Shown: one piece after another, positions 23,777 to 34,075 of the stretch
Layout of the letters: each line of letters starts with the position of its first letter
How positions within the stretch are numbered: position 1 is the stretch's first letter
Assembly (NCBI GenBank): GCA_028583605.1
Contig: CM053328.1
Location: forward strand, 30,239,578 to 30,303,577
Direction: 5' to 3'
Length of the DNA: 64,000 nt
Source: Dastarcus helophoroides
Taxonomy: Eukaryota > Arthropoda > Insecta > Coleoptera > Bothrideridae
The notes under the pieces: model-generated
Told to the model about the DNA's origin: nothing
Databases searched by the model: none
The model's input: the letters and a program-made list of their open reading frames with translations, nothing else
Position numbers and translations under genes: made by a program

Positions 23777-24043
23777 TTAAATTCCTAAAAAATTGAAAAT
23801 TGAAAGAAAAATTATTGTCCCGGTAAAGGGCAGATCTTTACAACAGGACGTTGCAAAGTTCCGCTTTGAGTTTTCAAAGTGACAACTCGTACTACACCGT
23901 ACTTCTCCAGGATGGAATTTTGTAACTCGTCCGAGTGTCCATTGCATTAGAGGTTTCTGCTCATTTTTTATAAGTACTAACATATCTTGTCCAATGTTAG
24001 GCAAAGATTTGGTCCATTTGCATCGCTGTTGCAGCGTATGCAA
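23777..24043 (-). pseudogene. BEL/Pao DUF5641 C-terminal domain (decayed)
   Basis: The frame begins LQQRCKWTKSLPNIGQDMLV, followed by LIKNEQKPLMQWTLGRV and HPG. This is DUF5641, the C-terminal domain of BEL/Pao integrases, whose family form is near RxKW....pnIGdlVLIkd...P..WplGRV..vhPG. After HPG it drifts out of frame; the neighbouring frame would carry the expected 'CPLP' end. It overlaps the integrase frame because a frameshift separates them. Confidence 0.75.
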
Positions 24044-24549
24044 ATATTCTTGGTTCCACCGCTTCCAAAAATTACATGTGATATATCAGGTTCAGGAAAA
24101 CTAGACAGAGGTTCTGTCGTTAAAAAGTGACCCGGAGTTAGGGGCACAAGATCGTTGGAATCTTCACTTGTGGGCGAAAAAGGCCGTGAATTTAAAAGTG
24201 ACTCAATTTGAGTTAGAAATGTATAAAACTCCTCGTAGGTCATAACCTGTTCCCCTATGACACGACAAAAATGTGTTTTAATGGACTTAACCCCAGCTTC
24301 ACTTAAGCCATTGAAATGTGGTGAACCAGGAGGATTAAAGTGCCAATTTATGGAAAGCTTAGCCGCAGCAGCCTCCGCCAAGATCAAAAGTTGGTTATTT
24401 GCTCCTATAAAGTTGGTGCCTTGATCTGAATAAATATCAGATACTCTACCTCTTCGTGACAGAAATCGCCGAAAACTGGCAAGAAAAGCATCTGTTGCCA
24501 AATCCGATTGAAATGAATTGCTTTTATAGCGCAGCAGACGAAGAGGCAA
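23977..24549 (-). pseudogene. BEL/Pao integrase catalytic core (decayed)
   Basis: The frame contains FLSRRGRVSDIYSDQGTNFIGAN, covering the second catalytic Asp (SDQGTNF). It continues INWHFNPPGSPHFNGLSEAGV and KSIKTH, where the Glu of LSEAGVKSIK is in the position of the third acidic residue. These are D and E of the DD(35)E triad of retroviral-type integrases; the first Asp lies in the preceding frame (SLDYAGPF, 24405-24938). It follows with LNSRPFSPTSED and LTPGHFL, both typical of BEL/Pao. A frameshift near 24050 and the split from the upstream frame show decay. Confidence 0.8.
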
Positions 24550-24938
24550 ATATACGCTTTGGAAGTCTTTGCACCTCGATACTTTCCCATTGTGGTTTTG
24601 AATGGTCCGGCATAATCAAGTGAAACTTGCGAAAATGGTTTGACCTGAGAAATTCTAAATGCGGGAAGATCGTCCATAAAAGGAGTATAGGTTTGGGGCT
24701 TTGCACGAAAACATTTTAAACATTTAGAGAGGCAACGATGAATTGCACAGCGAGGAGAAATTATCCAGAAGTTTTGAATGATTATGTTGTGCACAGTTTT
24801 CAAACCTGGGTGAAAATTTTCTCGATGAACTTGTTCTATTACAAGATCGGTGAACCTATGATTTTTGGGAAGCAGAATTGGATGCTTAGCTTCAAAGGAA
24901 AGCGATGATTTTCTTAATCTGCCACCAAGTCTAAGCAT
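24405..24938 (-). pseudogene. BEL/Pao integrase zinc-binding region and start of the core (decayed)
   Basis: The frame gives LRLGGRLRKSSL, then HPILLPKNHRFTDLVIEQVH with a His pair in HRENFHPG, then C-x-x-C-like RCLSKCLKCFRAKP. This is the H2C2 zinc finger of the integrase N-terminus; in BEL/Pao the family reads ...RvGGRL..s.l....khPilLp..h.lt.Liv...H....HaG...t...vr..fWi...r..vr..i..C..C.r.r. Next, FSQVSLDYAGPF carries the first catalytic Asp. The frame is lost near 24550 and picked up by the adjacent frame 23977-24549. Confidence 0.8.
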
Positions 24939-25073
24939 ACCTACTTCGTCTACGAAGGTGCAAGTTTTCGAAATGATTTAGGAAGAGACATATTTCTTTG
25001 ACATGCCCTTATGACATCAGAAAAGTATTCTTTCTGTACCTGTTTAATCACTATTTGTAAAGCTTCACAATTT

Positions 25074-25364
25074 TCACAAGGCGTAAGGATATGAGAATCG
25101 TAGATTCAGAATAAAGATGAAACGTAAACCATAGGCAAGAATATGCTGAATTTTTCTGAGAGAAGAGAATTTAAAAAGTAAATTTAAAATCAGCGACAAC
25201 TTTTCAACAGAAACATGCAAGCATAATTTTCTTTCTTCCTGAGACATTTCTGAAAGATCATACTGTAAAATAGAAGGCTGTTCTGGCCAATGTTCAGAAG
25301 TTTGTAAAAGAAAATCAGGACCTTGCCACCATAGCTTATTCTTCAGAAGTTGCTGAGGAGTCAA
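25074..25364 (-). pseudogene. BEL/Pao RNase H to integrase linker (decayed)
   Basis: The start MTPQQLLKNKLWWQGPDFL matches the 'ADxxSRGLxPxxLLxxxLWWxGPxxL' segment that joins RNase H to integrase in BEL/Pao polyproteins; EHWPEQP follows. The preceding sequence up to 25520 carries pieces of the RNase H part (WRRFVANRVTHVQEI-like, then NPADFVSRG-like) in other frames. Confidence 0.65.
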
Positions 25365-25523
25365 ACCTCTCGAGACAAAATCAGCTGGATTTTCTCCACT
25401 CGGAACGTATTTCCATGACGAAGGAGGTATAATTTCCTGAACGTGTGTAACTCTGTTGGCTACGAAAGTTTTCCAGCGATGTGGCGAACTGGAAAGCCAA
25501 GCAAGAGCAACTTGTGAATCTGA

Positions 25524-26117
25524 TCATGCATAAATGGATTCAAATGGGAGAAGTTCTGAATAGGACTGTTTTATAAAATTAAAAAGATCTGCTAACAGAT
25601 ATGCTGAACATAGCTCTAGTTTTGGTAAGGAAATTACCTTAAGAGGGGCAACCCTGGGGTTTCCTGAAATGAAAGTAAATTTGACATCATCTTTCGAGGT
25701 TATAAATCTAAAGTAAACTACACAACCACATCCTATAGAACTTGTATCGCAGAAACCATGTACCTCGAGTCGAGAAAATGTCTCGGAAATCAATACCCTT
25801 GGTAAGTTAATTTTGGATATTAAAGGTAACTCAGATTTAAAACGAGTTCAAGTTTTGACGATGTCTTCGATAGGAATGTCTGCCCAGTCCTCTTTAGAGA
25901 GCCAGAGTTGTTGAAGAATGTGTTTTGATAAGAAAACGGTTGGTGCCAAAAATCCCAGAGGATCAAAAATCCTTGCGATGTGTGATAGTACATTACGCTT
26001 AGTGCATATAGACTCCGTGGGATTGAATGAATAAGAAAAAATATCTAAATTAGGATTCCACTGAAGGCCAAGAACCTTTATGAAGCTAGGACCTTCCGTA
26101 TCGAAATTGAGAGTCAT
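25524..26117 (-). pseudogene. BEL/Pao Pao-peptidase/RNase H region (decayed, two frames)
   Basis: The first frame (25848-26117) has FIKVLGLQWNPNLDIFSYSF and SHIARIFDPLGFLAPTVFLS, the Pao/A17 region that follows the RT domain in BEL/Pao. The second frame (25524-25793) has VHGFCDTSSIGCGCVVYFR, the start of the RNase H fold with the FcDAS-like catalytic Asp, then VISLPKLELCSAYLLADL, which contains the family's LPRLELcAA-like motif with its Glu. A frameshift lies between 25793 and 25848. Confidence 0.75.
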
Positions 26118-26965
26118 TTGAGTATCAGTGTCTGAAACAGCCGATAATAAAGCATAATGGTTGCTAGCCCATTTACGTAATTGTAAACCACCTTTTTTAA
26201 GGAGATTAAGTAACTCTGTAGCTGAAGAGCTGTATGTACAGAATCTGCCCCAGTAACACAGTCGTCCATGTATATAGAATTTTGTAACACTTTTGAGGCC
26301 AATAGGTAATTATCTTGTTCAAGGATGGTTAATTTCTTTAGAGTTCTAAGAGCTAAATAGGATGCTGAAAATATCCCGAATGTTACTCTGTCAAAAGTAT
26401 ATTCTTTGATTTTATCATCAGATGAGAAGCGCCAAAGAAATATTTGAAACCTTCTATGTTCGAGTTTGACAAAGATTTGGCAAAACATGTGTTTTATATC
26501 ACAGATGAACACAACTGGATAAGTTCGAAATTTTAATAAAATAGTTGATAAGTCCTGATGAAGCTTGAGTCCCGAAAAAAGGATGTCGTTTAAACTTATA
26601 CCTGCTGCACTCTTTGCACTAGCGTCAAACACTACACGTAATTTGGTAGATACGCTGTCGGGCTTTAAGACACTGTGATGAGGCAAATAGAAAGCTGAGA
26701 TTGACTGATAGTCTGAAGAGGGAACTTCTAAAATATATTTTTCCTGTATGTATTCCTTAATGAAATTGGAATAGGACGTATGAAGTTCAGGATTTTTATA
26801 GAGATGGGACTCGAGATACAAAAATCGCCGAAGAGCTTGTGTATAGGAGTCTCCAAAGTTTGGTTCTCTATGCTTGAAAGGAAGTGGAACCACAAAATTT
26901 CCTGATTTCTCGCGATAAACTGAATTTTTGTAGATGGTTTCACATTTAAGTTCGTCAGGTGACAA
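26114..26965 (-). pseudogene. BEL/Pao reverse transcriptase (decayed)
   Basis: This is the longest frame of the element (283 codons). It shows GNFVVPLPFK, then YLPHHSVLKPDS and KLRVVFDASAKSAAGISLND, typical of BEL/Pao RT. FICDIKHMFCQIFV holds the first catalytic Asp (family form aDIekMFhqI). Towards the C-terminus ITFGIFSASYLALRTL-like sequence is seen as VTFGIFSASYLALRTL, and IYMDDCVTGAD is the YxDD box with the two catalytic Asp. The reading frame is lost within the next 40 codons, and an MSPDELK start is not a native start. The product would reverse-transcribe the element RNA in the capsid. Confidence 0.85.
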
Positions 26966-26973
26966 AGAAGGGT

Positions 26974-27231
26974 CTATTCAATTTCCCAAAATTTTTGAAG
27001 TATAGAAACAGTCTGGGGTTTAAGTGAAACATGACAGTTGAGAAGAAATGTACTGGGAGGTGGACAATCTGTTCTGTCTTGTAATATCCAACCAAAAACT
27101 GTTTCAATTGCAACGGGTTGTCCAGGTGCGCCAAATATCCGATAGGATCCTATTACAAATGGTGCTAATTCAGCGCCGAGTAATATATCTCTGGGACCTG
27201 GATAGTGAAATTTGCTATCTGCTAGAGGCAA
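26974..27231 (-). pseudogene. BEL/Pao DUF1758 C-terminal part (decayed)
   Basis: The frame gives LADSKFHYPGPRDILLGAELAPFVIG, with the family's DxLLGadxf motif, then TVFGWILQD, matching the 'T.fGWiltG' end of DUF1758. It lies between the protease and RT, as expected in BEL/Pao pol. Confidence 0.75.
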
Positions 27232-27395
27232 ATCTAGACCAATCTAGAGTATTAATTGTGACCTTAGCTTGATCTGAACATATTTTAGCTAAAATGATAG
27301 CTTCAAATATGAATGTTGGATTATATTTACCAACAGGTTTTATGAAGCATTGCGTAATGCCATTATTTGAGGGAAAAATTGAATTATTTAACCCT

Positions 27396-27665
27396 TCAAA
27401 TGGGGGCAGAATAATGTCTTCGTCGTATTCCTAAACGATTGGCACAATATTCAGTAATGAAGTTGCCCATACTACTAGTATCAAGCAAAACACGAACCTT
27501 TTGAAAATTACCACGAAGATCTTGAATTTCAACTTCTGCTGTGGATAATAAGACAGTAGTTTGTTTCGTAGAAGTGCTGCGTATAACATTGTAACGGTTG
27601 AGAACACTGATCAATGTTTTGTGGCACGAATGAATTATCTGCTGCCGTTGGCTGCGAAACTTCAT
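27396..27665 (-). pseudogene. BEL/Pao aspartic protease (decayed)
   Basis: The frame reads TVLLSTAEVEIQDLRGNF, then VRVLLDTSSMGNFITE and NRLGI. In the family the active site is LLDxGSxxNFI; here LLDTSS replaces the Gly of DxG, so the catalytic triplet is damaged even within the surviving frame. The catalytic Asp itself remains. Confidence 0.7.
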
Positions 27666-27719
27666 TTATGTTACAATTGTCTTCCTTTCTAGAAGTGGAA
27701 GGTGACGAATCTAAGTTTT

Positions 27720-28119
27720 TCTTAGAGTTCAAATGAAGTAGAATATAGTGGCGTAATTGGCACGTTTTACAATTCGTAGAAGATGGCCATTTACGCAAAG
27801 AATGTTGCGAACGCATACAATTGGTGCATAAATTATTTTTTCTGATTAGTGCTACCCTTTCGTGAGGGGTTTTGGCTAAAAATAGCGGTATAAAGCAAGA
27901 CTAGCAGAGCATATGATGCATTTTGGATTATTAGAAATTCTCTGATTGTCGACTGTGTTCAGATAAACTGACGGCATAAGTGAATTTTTGGAAGGCTGAA
28001 AACCTGTCCTGTTTAAAAATCCGAAAGATTTTGGATTTAGCTGCCATCATGCATTTGACGGACTCTAAGACCTTGCATTGATTCTCTAAGAATGTAGAAA
28101 GGTTTGGATATGTGGGCAT
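27720..28119 (-). pseudogene. BEL/Pao gag C-terminus with zinc knuckles (decayed)
   Basis: The frame at 27931-28119 has YPNLSTFLENQCKVLESV, matching the gag segment 'P.w..l..FLe.rc..Le'. Further on, in changing frames, come CIICSASLALYRY-like sequence and NLCTNCMRSQHSLRKW, followed by NCKTCQLRHYILLH. These match the tandem CCHC-type fingers 'nlC.nCL..gH....C......C..C...HHtlLH' before the BEL protease. Several frameshifts separate the parts. Confidence 0.65.
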
Positions 28120-28284
28120 ATCTATCGCACTGTAATCAATTTCAAAATCTGTTCTAGTTTTTGAATCTAGTTTTTGAAGTAAAATATTTAATATTAAAAA
28201 ATCTCAAAATTTAGAGCATTTAGAGCTGCAACGTTCTCGGAAGAAGTGTCAGTAAAATATGTTGTCGCCAAAAAAACGTTTATT

Positions 28285-28827
28285 TTAGTACCTCCCAACT
28301 AAAGTATCATAGGCTATTTGGTAATTATTTTCCGTCATTGGAATTACTTTGACCAAATTGAAAGGTTCATTTTTTAACAAAGTCACAAGATAATGAAATT
28401 TTTTAACATTAGACAGATTAGAATTCTCATGAATGATGCTATTATATAAATCAAAAAATGATGGCCATAATTTTAAATTACCATCAAAGCTAGGCACGTT
28501 AATTTTTGGAAGCTTAGCAACAGGCCTAAGATGATTTGTCTTATTGTTAGATACAGCTGACTCGTTACTGTCTGCGTTTAAAATTGCAGCTTGTTTGCCT
28601 TTTATGCTGTACCAATAGTTATCAGCTAAGGTCCTTTCTCTGTTTTGAGTTTCAAATTCCGAATCGATGGAAATTAGAGATATTATTTGGTTATGAAATT
28701 CTTGAAATTCTTCATAAATGACGTCTACGAACTCAGCTCTAGCTAAGAAATTTTGTTTGTAAAACAGATCAGCTGTTGCATTGACACCGTATTCATATAC
28801 AGATAAGGAAAAATTTTCATTGTCCAT
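28285..28827 (-). pseudogene. BEL/Pao gag N-terminal part (DUF1759-like)
   Basis: This 180-codon frame from an ATG at 28827 begins with a helical region. It then has LPKINVPSFDGNLKLWPSFF and LYNSIIHENSNLSNVKKFHYL, exactly the DUF1759 gag pattern (LPki.lp.FdGd...W..F...F...i..n..ls...Kf.yL). It ends with a stop after YDTLVGRY, where intact gags continue. This is the probable start of the gag-pol polyprotein, since the next upstream 1 kb to the primer site has no long frame. Confidence 0.75.
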
Positions 28828-29842
28828 GTAAAACGCTAAGAATTGTTCCTTCCATAGTTTTCTACGGCCGCTGAACGTATTCCCCTACTTTGACGCAGCA
28901 TTCTCGTATCTTCCAGTTTAGATGTTAGAAAAAACTCGTCGAGAGTTTTACAACAGACTGGAATATTGTTTAGCACAGTCTGGCGGCCTATTTAAACTCC
29001 TTATATTGTAATGTTTAAAGAGTTATTATGTTATATTCTTCATTAGAATTATTATTTATTTTGTTTAAGAAAGCATTGAGGCATTTGTGTATTTCGGTTA
29101 TCAAAGAATGTCAGTTTTATTTTGCCTCAGACGTTGATTAAATCAGCGGACTAATAAAACAAATAACATGTGGTACGCAAATTTTAATAAAATTGTTGCC
29201 TGCCAGTAGTAATCCCGTAACAAAGCACGTCAGAAGCTAGGATGTACTACTGAAATCTCCAGCAGCACTGATCGCTGCGCTCTGCGTTGAATTGTTTACA
29301 CCGGTGTAGGAGAATACAAAGCGCCGCCCATCTCTCCCACTATTAGCTCTCAATGTTAAATCTCTCATTAACATTCTCCCTATGGACACTGTTTGACTTT
29401 CCTGATGTGTATTTCTAGCAGTCTATTTAACGGCACCCTGCGTTTAAGTGTCAATTTGTTAATATGTTTAGCCTCAGTTGCCATTTCGTGTTATAAAGTT
29501 GATAAGTAGGAAATAGAAAATAAATAGTAAATCGCAAATATGAATCCACTAATTTTCAAAGAGTGCATCAATTTTGTTTAATTGCAAAATGTAAATAAGC
29601 AGAAAAATCCGAAACTGAACAAAGACGGAAACACTGAAAGTAGCCGCAATGAGTGAAATACGAATTCTTTATCAAACAGATTGATTGTGGATAGCAGATG
29701 CTGTAACCGAATCGAAATTTTATTAAAGAGCAAAGATAATGAATAAAAAAGGAAAACTCTTGTCTTTTTATGACTTGTTTTTGACTGAAAATGCGCCTCT
29801 TTTTAAATGAAATAATTAAAAAAATTAAAAAGTGGTCTCGAG
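28828..29842 (-). other. 5' leader of the BEL/Pao element
   Basis: About 1 kb between the primer site and gag. A GC-richer stretch (29210-29400) with GGGCGGCGCTTTGTATTC on the minus strand, then AATAAA-like words near 29050-29120, looks LTR-like in style, possibly a nested remnant, but clean ends and a target duplication were not found. The frame at 29568-29861 starts inside the primer-binding site and is not called as a gene. Confidence 0.5.
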
Positions 29843-29860
29843 ATTCGGCTCGAAGGGCCA
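29843..29860 (-). other. Primer-binding site, complementary to the tRNA-Tyr 3' end
   Basis: Two bases after the 5' LTR the minus strand reads TGGCCCTTCGAGCCGAAT. The complement of a eukaryotic tRNA-Tyr 3' end (acceptor strand TCGAAGGA plus CCA) is TGGTCCTTCGAGCCGG. The match is broken at the base facing the discriminator and at one T-stem base. Confidence 0.65.
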
Positions 29861-29862
29861 AA

Positions 29863-30140
29863 TATTCGTCTACAGAATTTGGTTGAAAGTGGACTGTATT
29901 ATTGAAGAAATATTGAAAAAGAGACGTTACCGCACATTACAGTTTTGATAGCTTATGGACTTACCCCGGGTGGTTGAGTTGTCGTCAGAGAGCGGTCTCG
30001 TGTTTCCACAGGATGGAGTAAGCCCCAAATTGAGACGACACAGCCAAAAACCCGAAAAGTCGTTTAATATGGCAGTTCACGACCGACCGTCACTGTGCTC
30101 GGATACTGTACCACTCTCTCTTCCGCAATGGGTTTGAACA
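29863..30140 (-). repeat. 5' LTR of the BEL/Pao element
   Basis: On the minus strand it starts TGTTCAAACCCATTGCGG at 30140 and ends GTAGACGAATA at 29863 (terminal CA changed to TA). It is 278 bp against 329 bp for the other LTR, with reciprocal indels, so the copy is old or recombinant. Confidence 0.8.
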
Positions 30141-30545
30141 GTGACTAATTTTGTAAAATGAAGAATAATTTAGTAAAACTCAACTCAATCAAAATTTCAA
30201 CTTTTTTGGGAAATTCTATATTTTTTCATTTTGTCTTCATTAAAAATTTAGAGATTCTTCGAAAATTCTGACAAAATTTACAACTTTTCTCAAAATTTCA
30301 ACTTTCTTTAAAATTTTGACTTTTTTGTTTTGTTTGCTTTGAACTGAAATACTTTTTTTAAATTTCCCTTTTTCTTGAAAATTCCAACCCTTGGTCCTTG
30401 ACTTTTATTTGAAAAATTTAACGTTTTTGACAATTTCGGCTTTTTCAAAATGTTGGCTTTTTTGAATTTTTCGATATTTTTTTAGAATTCTCACTTTTTA
30501 AAATTTCGATCTTTTATCATCAAAATTTTGACTTTTCCTCGAAGT
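30141..30545 (+). repeat. Right flank of the BEL insertion (block C and T-rich repeat)
   Basis: After the target duplication GTGAC comes TAATTTTGTAAAA, then TTTCAACTTTTTTGGGAAATTCTATA, closely matched at 30760-30830. The remainder is T-rich TTTCAACTTT-type sequence. Confidence 0.6.
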
Positions 30546-30840
30546 TCTTTTTCAAATGATGGATTTTTTTTTAATATTGACCTTTTTTTCAAAATTTTTA
30601 CTTTTTCTTGAAACTTAAAATATTTGTTAATATAATTTTTGAAGAATTCAACTTTTCCTAAAAATTTCAATTTTCCCTCAAGAATCGGACTTTTTAAATT
30701 ATGAATATTTCGGGTCATATTTGGAAATGTGTAAAATTTCACCCTTTTTCACAATTTTGACTAATTTGGTAAAAATCAACTTTATCAAAAATTCAACTTT
30801 TTTGGGTAATTCTATATTTTTTTCATTTTGTCTTATTTTT
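30546..30840 (+). repeat. Second copy of the BEL target locus (blocks A and C joined)
   Basis: Block A (30546-30757) runs directly into block C (30758-30835) through CACAATTTTGACTAATTTGG. This is the arrangement expected of the BEL insertion site before insertion. Confidence 0.6.
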
Positions 30841-31112
30841 ACTTGTATTACGAAGCTATCAAGTACCGTTTATGTTATTATTTTAAAAAATTAAAAATTA
30901 CCAGTAAACCGATACTCAAATTTTCATTCTCTGGTTTGTAAGTAAATGAAAATGTCGGCTCTACTTACAAGGGGCCCTGGCGGAAGATCAGAAATATGGA
31001 ATGTGTCTACAGTTTTGGTAAAAATTGGAATATTTTTTTAGTTCTTACAATTAGTAAAAACAGAGGTTGAGAGTGACAAAAACAGAAACTTGTCAATCAC
31101 TAGATTGTCTTA
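30841..31112. other. Noncoding spacer
   Basis: AT-rich spacer with a small GGGGCCCTGG patch at 30971; no gene. Confidence 0.4.
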
Positions 31113-32005
31113 TACAGGGTGTTCCCGTTTTAAGTGTCCTTAAATGAAACAGGTGATGAAAAAAATAATTTTAAGGAAAAAGTTTCCTATGAACATGTAT
31201 CCGGAAACTCTTAATAAAAAAGATACAAGGTGTTAAAATTTGAATAAAACAATTTTTTTATTGTTTCATTTTCAAGTTTTCAGATTTATTTAAACTAATT
31301 TTTGTGCACATGGTGTGTAGATGGAGGATCATAAAATAAGAGAAAATTAAGTTTCTATCTCAACCAGTGGCGGAGTTGCGGGAAATCTGTGATATTGTTT
31401 TGAAAAAAAAGTAGTACGCCACTTAAAATGAAATAAAATACAATTTTTGGATAACGCTTTTAATTCTGAAGAAGAGTTTTTTCTTGATATTTATTACCTT
31501 ATGTTTTACGTAGGAACTGTTCGAATACAATGTATGCTGGTCTTTAAATAATCACTGACTAACACAAAGAGGGGTAAGTTTAAGATGCTAGGAGACTGGA
31601 TAAAATGAAATGAATTAACAGTTTTGGATAAAGTTGACCCTTAACTTTCTTTCCTATTTGTCACTCTTGTGACAGAATTTAATTTTTTGGGGCTTTCCCT
31701 AGTGAAAGTACGAGTGATAGTGATGTTTTTTCCAAAACCAACGGCTTGACGCAGCCAGTGGCAAATATGAAAAAATGTCAAGAAATAACTTTTATTCAAC
31801 ATTAAATACTTTACCCAAAACAGGTATTTTATTTCATTTATCCAGAGATGTACCGTGTTTTTCCTACAATAATATCAAAGATTACTCGTAACTCCACCAC
31901 TGGTCAAGATAGAAACTTCGTTTTATTTTATTTTGTGATCCTTCATTCATACACCATGTGTGCAAAATTTGGTTTAAATATCTTAGAAAACTTAAAAGTC
32001 AAGAA
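31113..32005. mobile_element. Foldback element with a TACAGGGTGTTCC end, right end truncated
   Basis: The left end TACAGGGTGTTCCCGTTTTAA (31113) follows TA. The inner left arm (about 31270-31470) and the right arm (about 31790-32005) are inverted copies: CACATGGTGTGTAGATGGAGGATC...ATAAAATAA on the left matches the complement of the segment near 31915-31970, and CCAGTGGCGGAGTTGCG matches CCAGTGGTGGAGTTACG. The outer 150 bases of the right terminal repeat are missing. No transposase is present. Confidence 0.65.
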
Positions 32006-33585
32006 GTCTGAATTTTGAATTAGTGCTACTGTAAAAATTTTAAAAAATAAACTAATGTCATTAAGCTCATTTTTTTTCAAAATTTCGACTTTAATCTTGA
32101 CATTTTTAAAAACAAATTTTTCTAAAAATATGAATTTAAAAGTGATTAAAAGTACAATAAATTCTTAATTAAAATTGAAATTTGATAACTAAGGTAGAAA
32201 TGTGATTAAAAGTACAATAAATTCTTAATTAAGGTTGAAATTTGATAACTAAGATAGAAATTTCAATATTTTTTTGAAAGCTTTCACTTGGAATTCGAAT
32301 TTCGGATAAAAATGTCGAGTTTTCGAAATCGTAGTCGAAATATAAATAAATCAACTTCATGACAAAAAATTTCGAAATTTTCTATTACGAAGTTAAAACT
32401 TTTTGAAAAAATTAAATATTTGTGATGGGTTATGATGGGTTAAAGTTATTAAAATATTCCTAAATATTTTAACTTAAAAATGCTCAAGTTTTCTGTAAAA
32501 CTCGAAATTTATAAAAGAATCGACATTTTAGACATTTTTTTAAAGTTCAATCGCCATGTTAGAAAAATTATAGAAGAAACTCATAAAAATAACTTATTAA
32601 AAAATGTCTTCTCAAAATAATGGCTTATAAGATATTTTGATTTTTTAGTAAAGGGCCTAACATTCAAAATTTTATTCAAAAACCGAATTTAAAATTTAAA
32701 TTTTTAAATTCCAAAACTGTAAAACTGTTATTACAAAATCCAACTTTTTCTCAAAATTTGGTGATAAATCTCGAAAAATCGCTTGTATAAATTTTTAATT
32801 CTTCTCAAAATTTGAATTTTTTTTCAAAATAGGGAGTTTAAGCTTGAAAAACTTGCAAATTCAACATTATTTTAATAAAATTCAAAACGTAAAATTAAAA
32901 AAAAATTCAAGAAAGGTTTAAATTTTCCTAAAAACGAAATCTCAGATTTAAATGTCAAAAAATTGGAAAAAAATCTAATGAGGTTAAGGTAAAAATTTCA
33001 AGATTTAGGGCGAAAATTCGATAATGAACTCGAAATTTTAAGAACTTCTTCATTTGAAAATAATATACTCCTTCTGAATATCCTGAGTATAACCTAAAAT
33101 CTATTATTTTTTTTAATTTCGACTGAGATATCAAAATGTTTTTATTTGTTAATTGTGCGTTTTGGCCTGTTAATGCCTTTTTTAGAGTATTTTCCCTTTT
33201 TGGTGTCTTCTTTAGCTTTTCGTTTCTGCTTAATTTAACATTTTGCTCACCATTTTACCTTACTTGATTGTGCTTAAAATCAGGTCTTTAATAATAAGAA
33301 GTGGCGCCAAATTTGAAAAATAAAACATTCTTGCATTTCAGTACGAAAACAAAATGATCCATTAAAAATGGTTTTTAAAAAGGTCGCACATCTGGAAAGT
33401 TCAGTTCTATCTAGTGTGAAGCCAAAACATTTCGGGGGTTGCGGGCCTGCTATCGTATATTCATTTTTCGGTAAAGTGAGTGTAATCGTTTTGATAAAAT
33501 TGTTAATTAAGGATTTTTTGAGTCGAAAAATTGATCCAGATAGATGTCTTGGTAAAAATTAGGAATCAACAGTTCTTGAGAACAT
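32006..33585. other. AT-rich repeat with a 60-bp tandem duplication
   Basis: Bases 32141-32200 and 32201-32260 are near-identical 60-bp copies sharing GTGATTAAAAGTACAATAAA and TTTGATAACTAAG. Elsewhere the stretch is degenerate AAATTT-type repeat. The frame at 33368-33562 has no recognisable domain. Confidence 0.5.
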
Positions 33586-33589
33586 TTTA

Positions 33590-34075
33590 ATTCTTCAGGA
33601 ACAAATTTTGTATCTCCTAAACGGCTCTATCGACTTCGATTAAACTTGGTAACTAAGGTTTTTTTGGTTCAAAAAAATAATACAGATAGATGTCACCATT
33701 TTTAGGGACATCTTGCTCCTTGAGGAAGAATTTTTTATCACAAAAACCATTTCGATAAAATTTGGTAAATAAGGGGTTTTTGGATTAGGAAAGCGATAAG
33801 TATATAAATTTGAGATCGCATTTTGTCAGGGACATCATTGACCTCCAGAAACAATTATTATTTCCAAAAGGGCTTTATCGATTCCGACGAAACTTGGTAA
33901 ATGAAGGATTTTTGTGTCAAAAAATAATCTAGACGGATTCAGTTTCATTAAAATTTTGGTATCGCGATTTTTTATTTTTTAGGAACTTATTTTCTCTTCA
34001 GGAACAAATAATATTTATATCTGAAACGATTCTGCGTATGTTCTATCGATTTCGAACAAAGTCGGTAACCAAGTC
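33590..34075 (+). repeat. Minisatellite, unit about 120-150 bp, left block (about four copies)
   Basis: Each unit has (C/G)AGGAACAA(A/T)T, TATCTCCxAAACGxCTCTATCG-like wording, ATTTCGATxAAACTTGGTAA, then TTTTTGGxTxA and GATCTAGATAGATGxA, and ends in TTTTTAGGGACATCTT. The same units in the same orientation resume at 35760. Confidence 0.7.

Larger units (their letters stand above)
23389..30140 (-). mobile_element. BEL/Pao LTR retrotransposon, full length but inactivated
   Basis: The element is 6752 bp, coding on the minus strand. It is bounded by a 5-bp target duplication GTGAC (23384-23388 and 30141-30145), the usual size for BEL/Pao. Its outer ends are TGTTCAAACC (30140, 5' end) and ACGAACA (23389, 3' end). 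LTRs are at 29863-30140 and 23389-23717. The primer-binding site follows the 5' LTR and a purine-rich GGTGGGCAGAA precedes the 3' LTR. The coding order is gag (DUF1759), zinc knuckles, aspartic protease/DUF1758, RT with YMDD, Pao peptidase/RNase H region, integrase zinc finger and core, and DUF5641, which is specific to BEL/Pao. Many stops and frameshifts break the frame, so it cannot be active. Confidence 0.9.

Noticed and set aside
29568..29861. 97-codon frame starting MALRAESRDHF
   Set aside because: It begins inside the primer-binding site of the BEL element and has no gag or other domain.
32141..32260. Two 60-bp copies as a possible CRISPR-like or regulatory array
   Set aside because: Only two adjacent copies with no spacers; a simple tandem duplication in a eukaryotic sequence.
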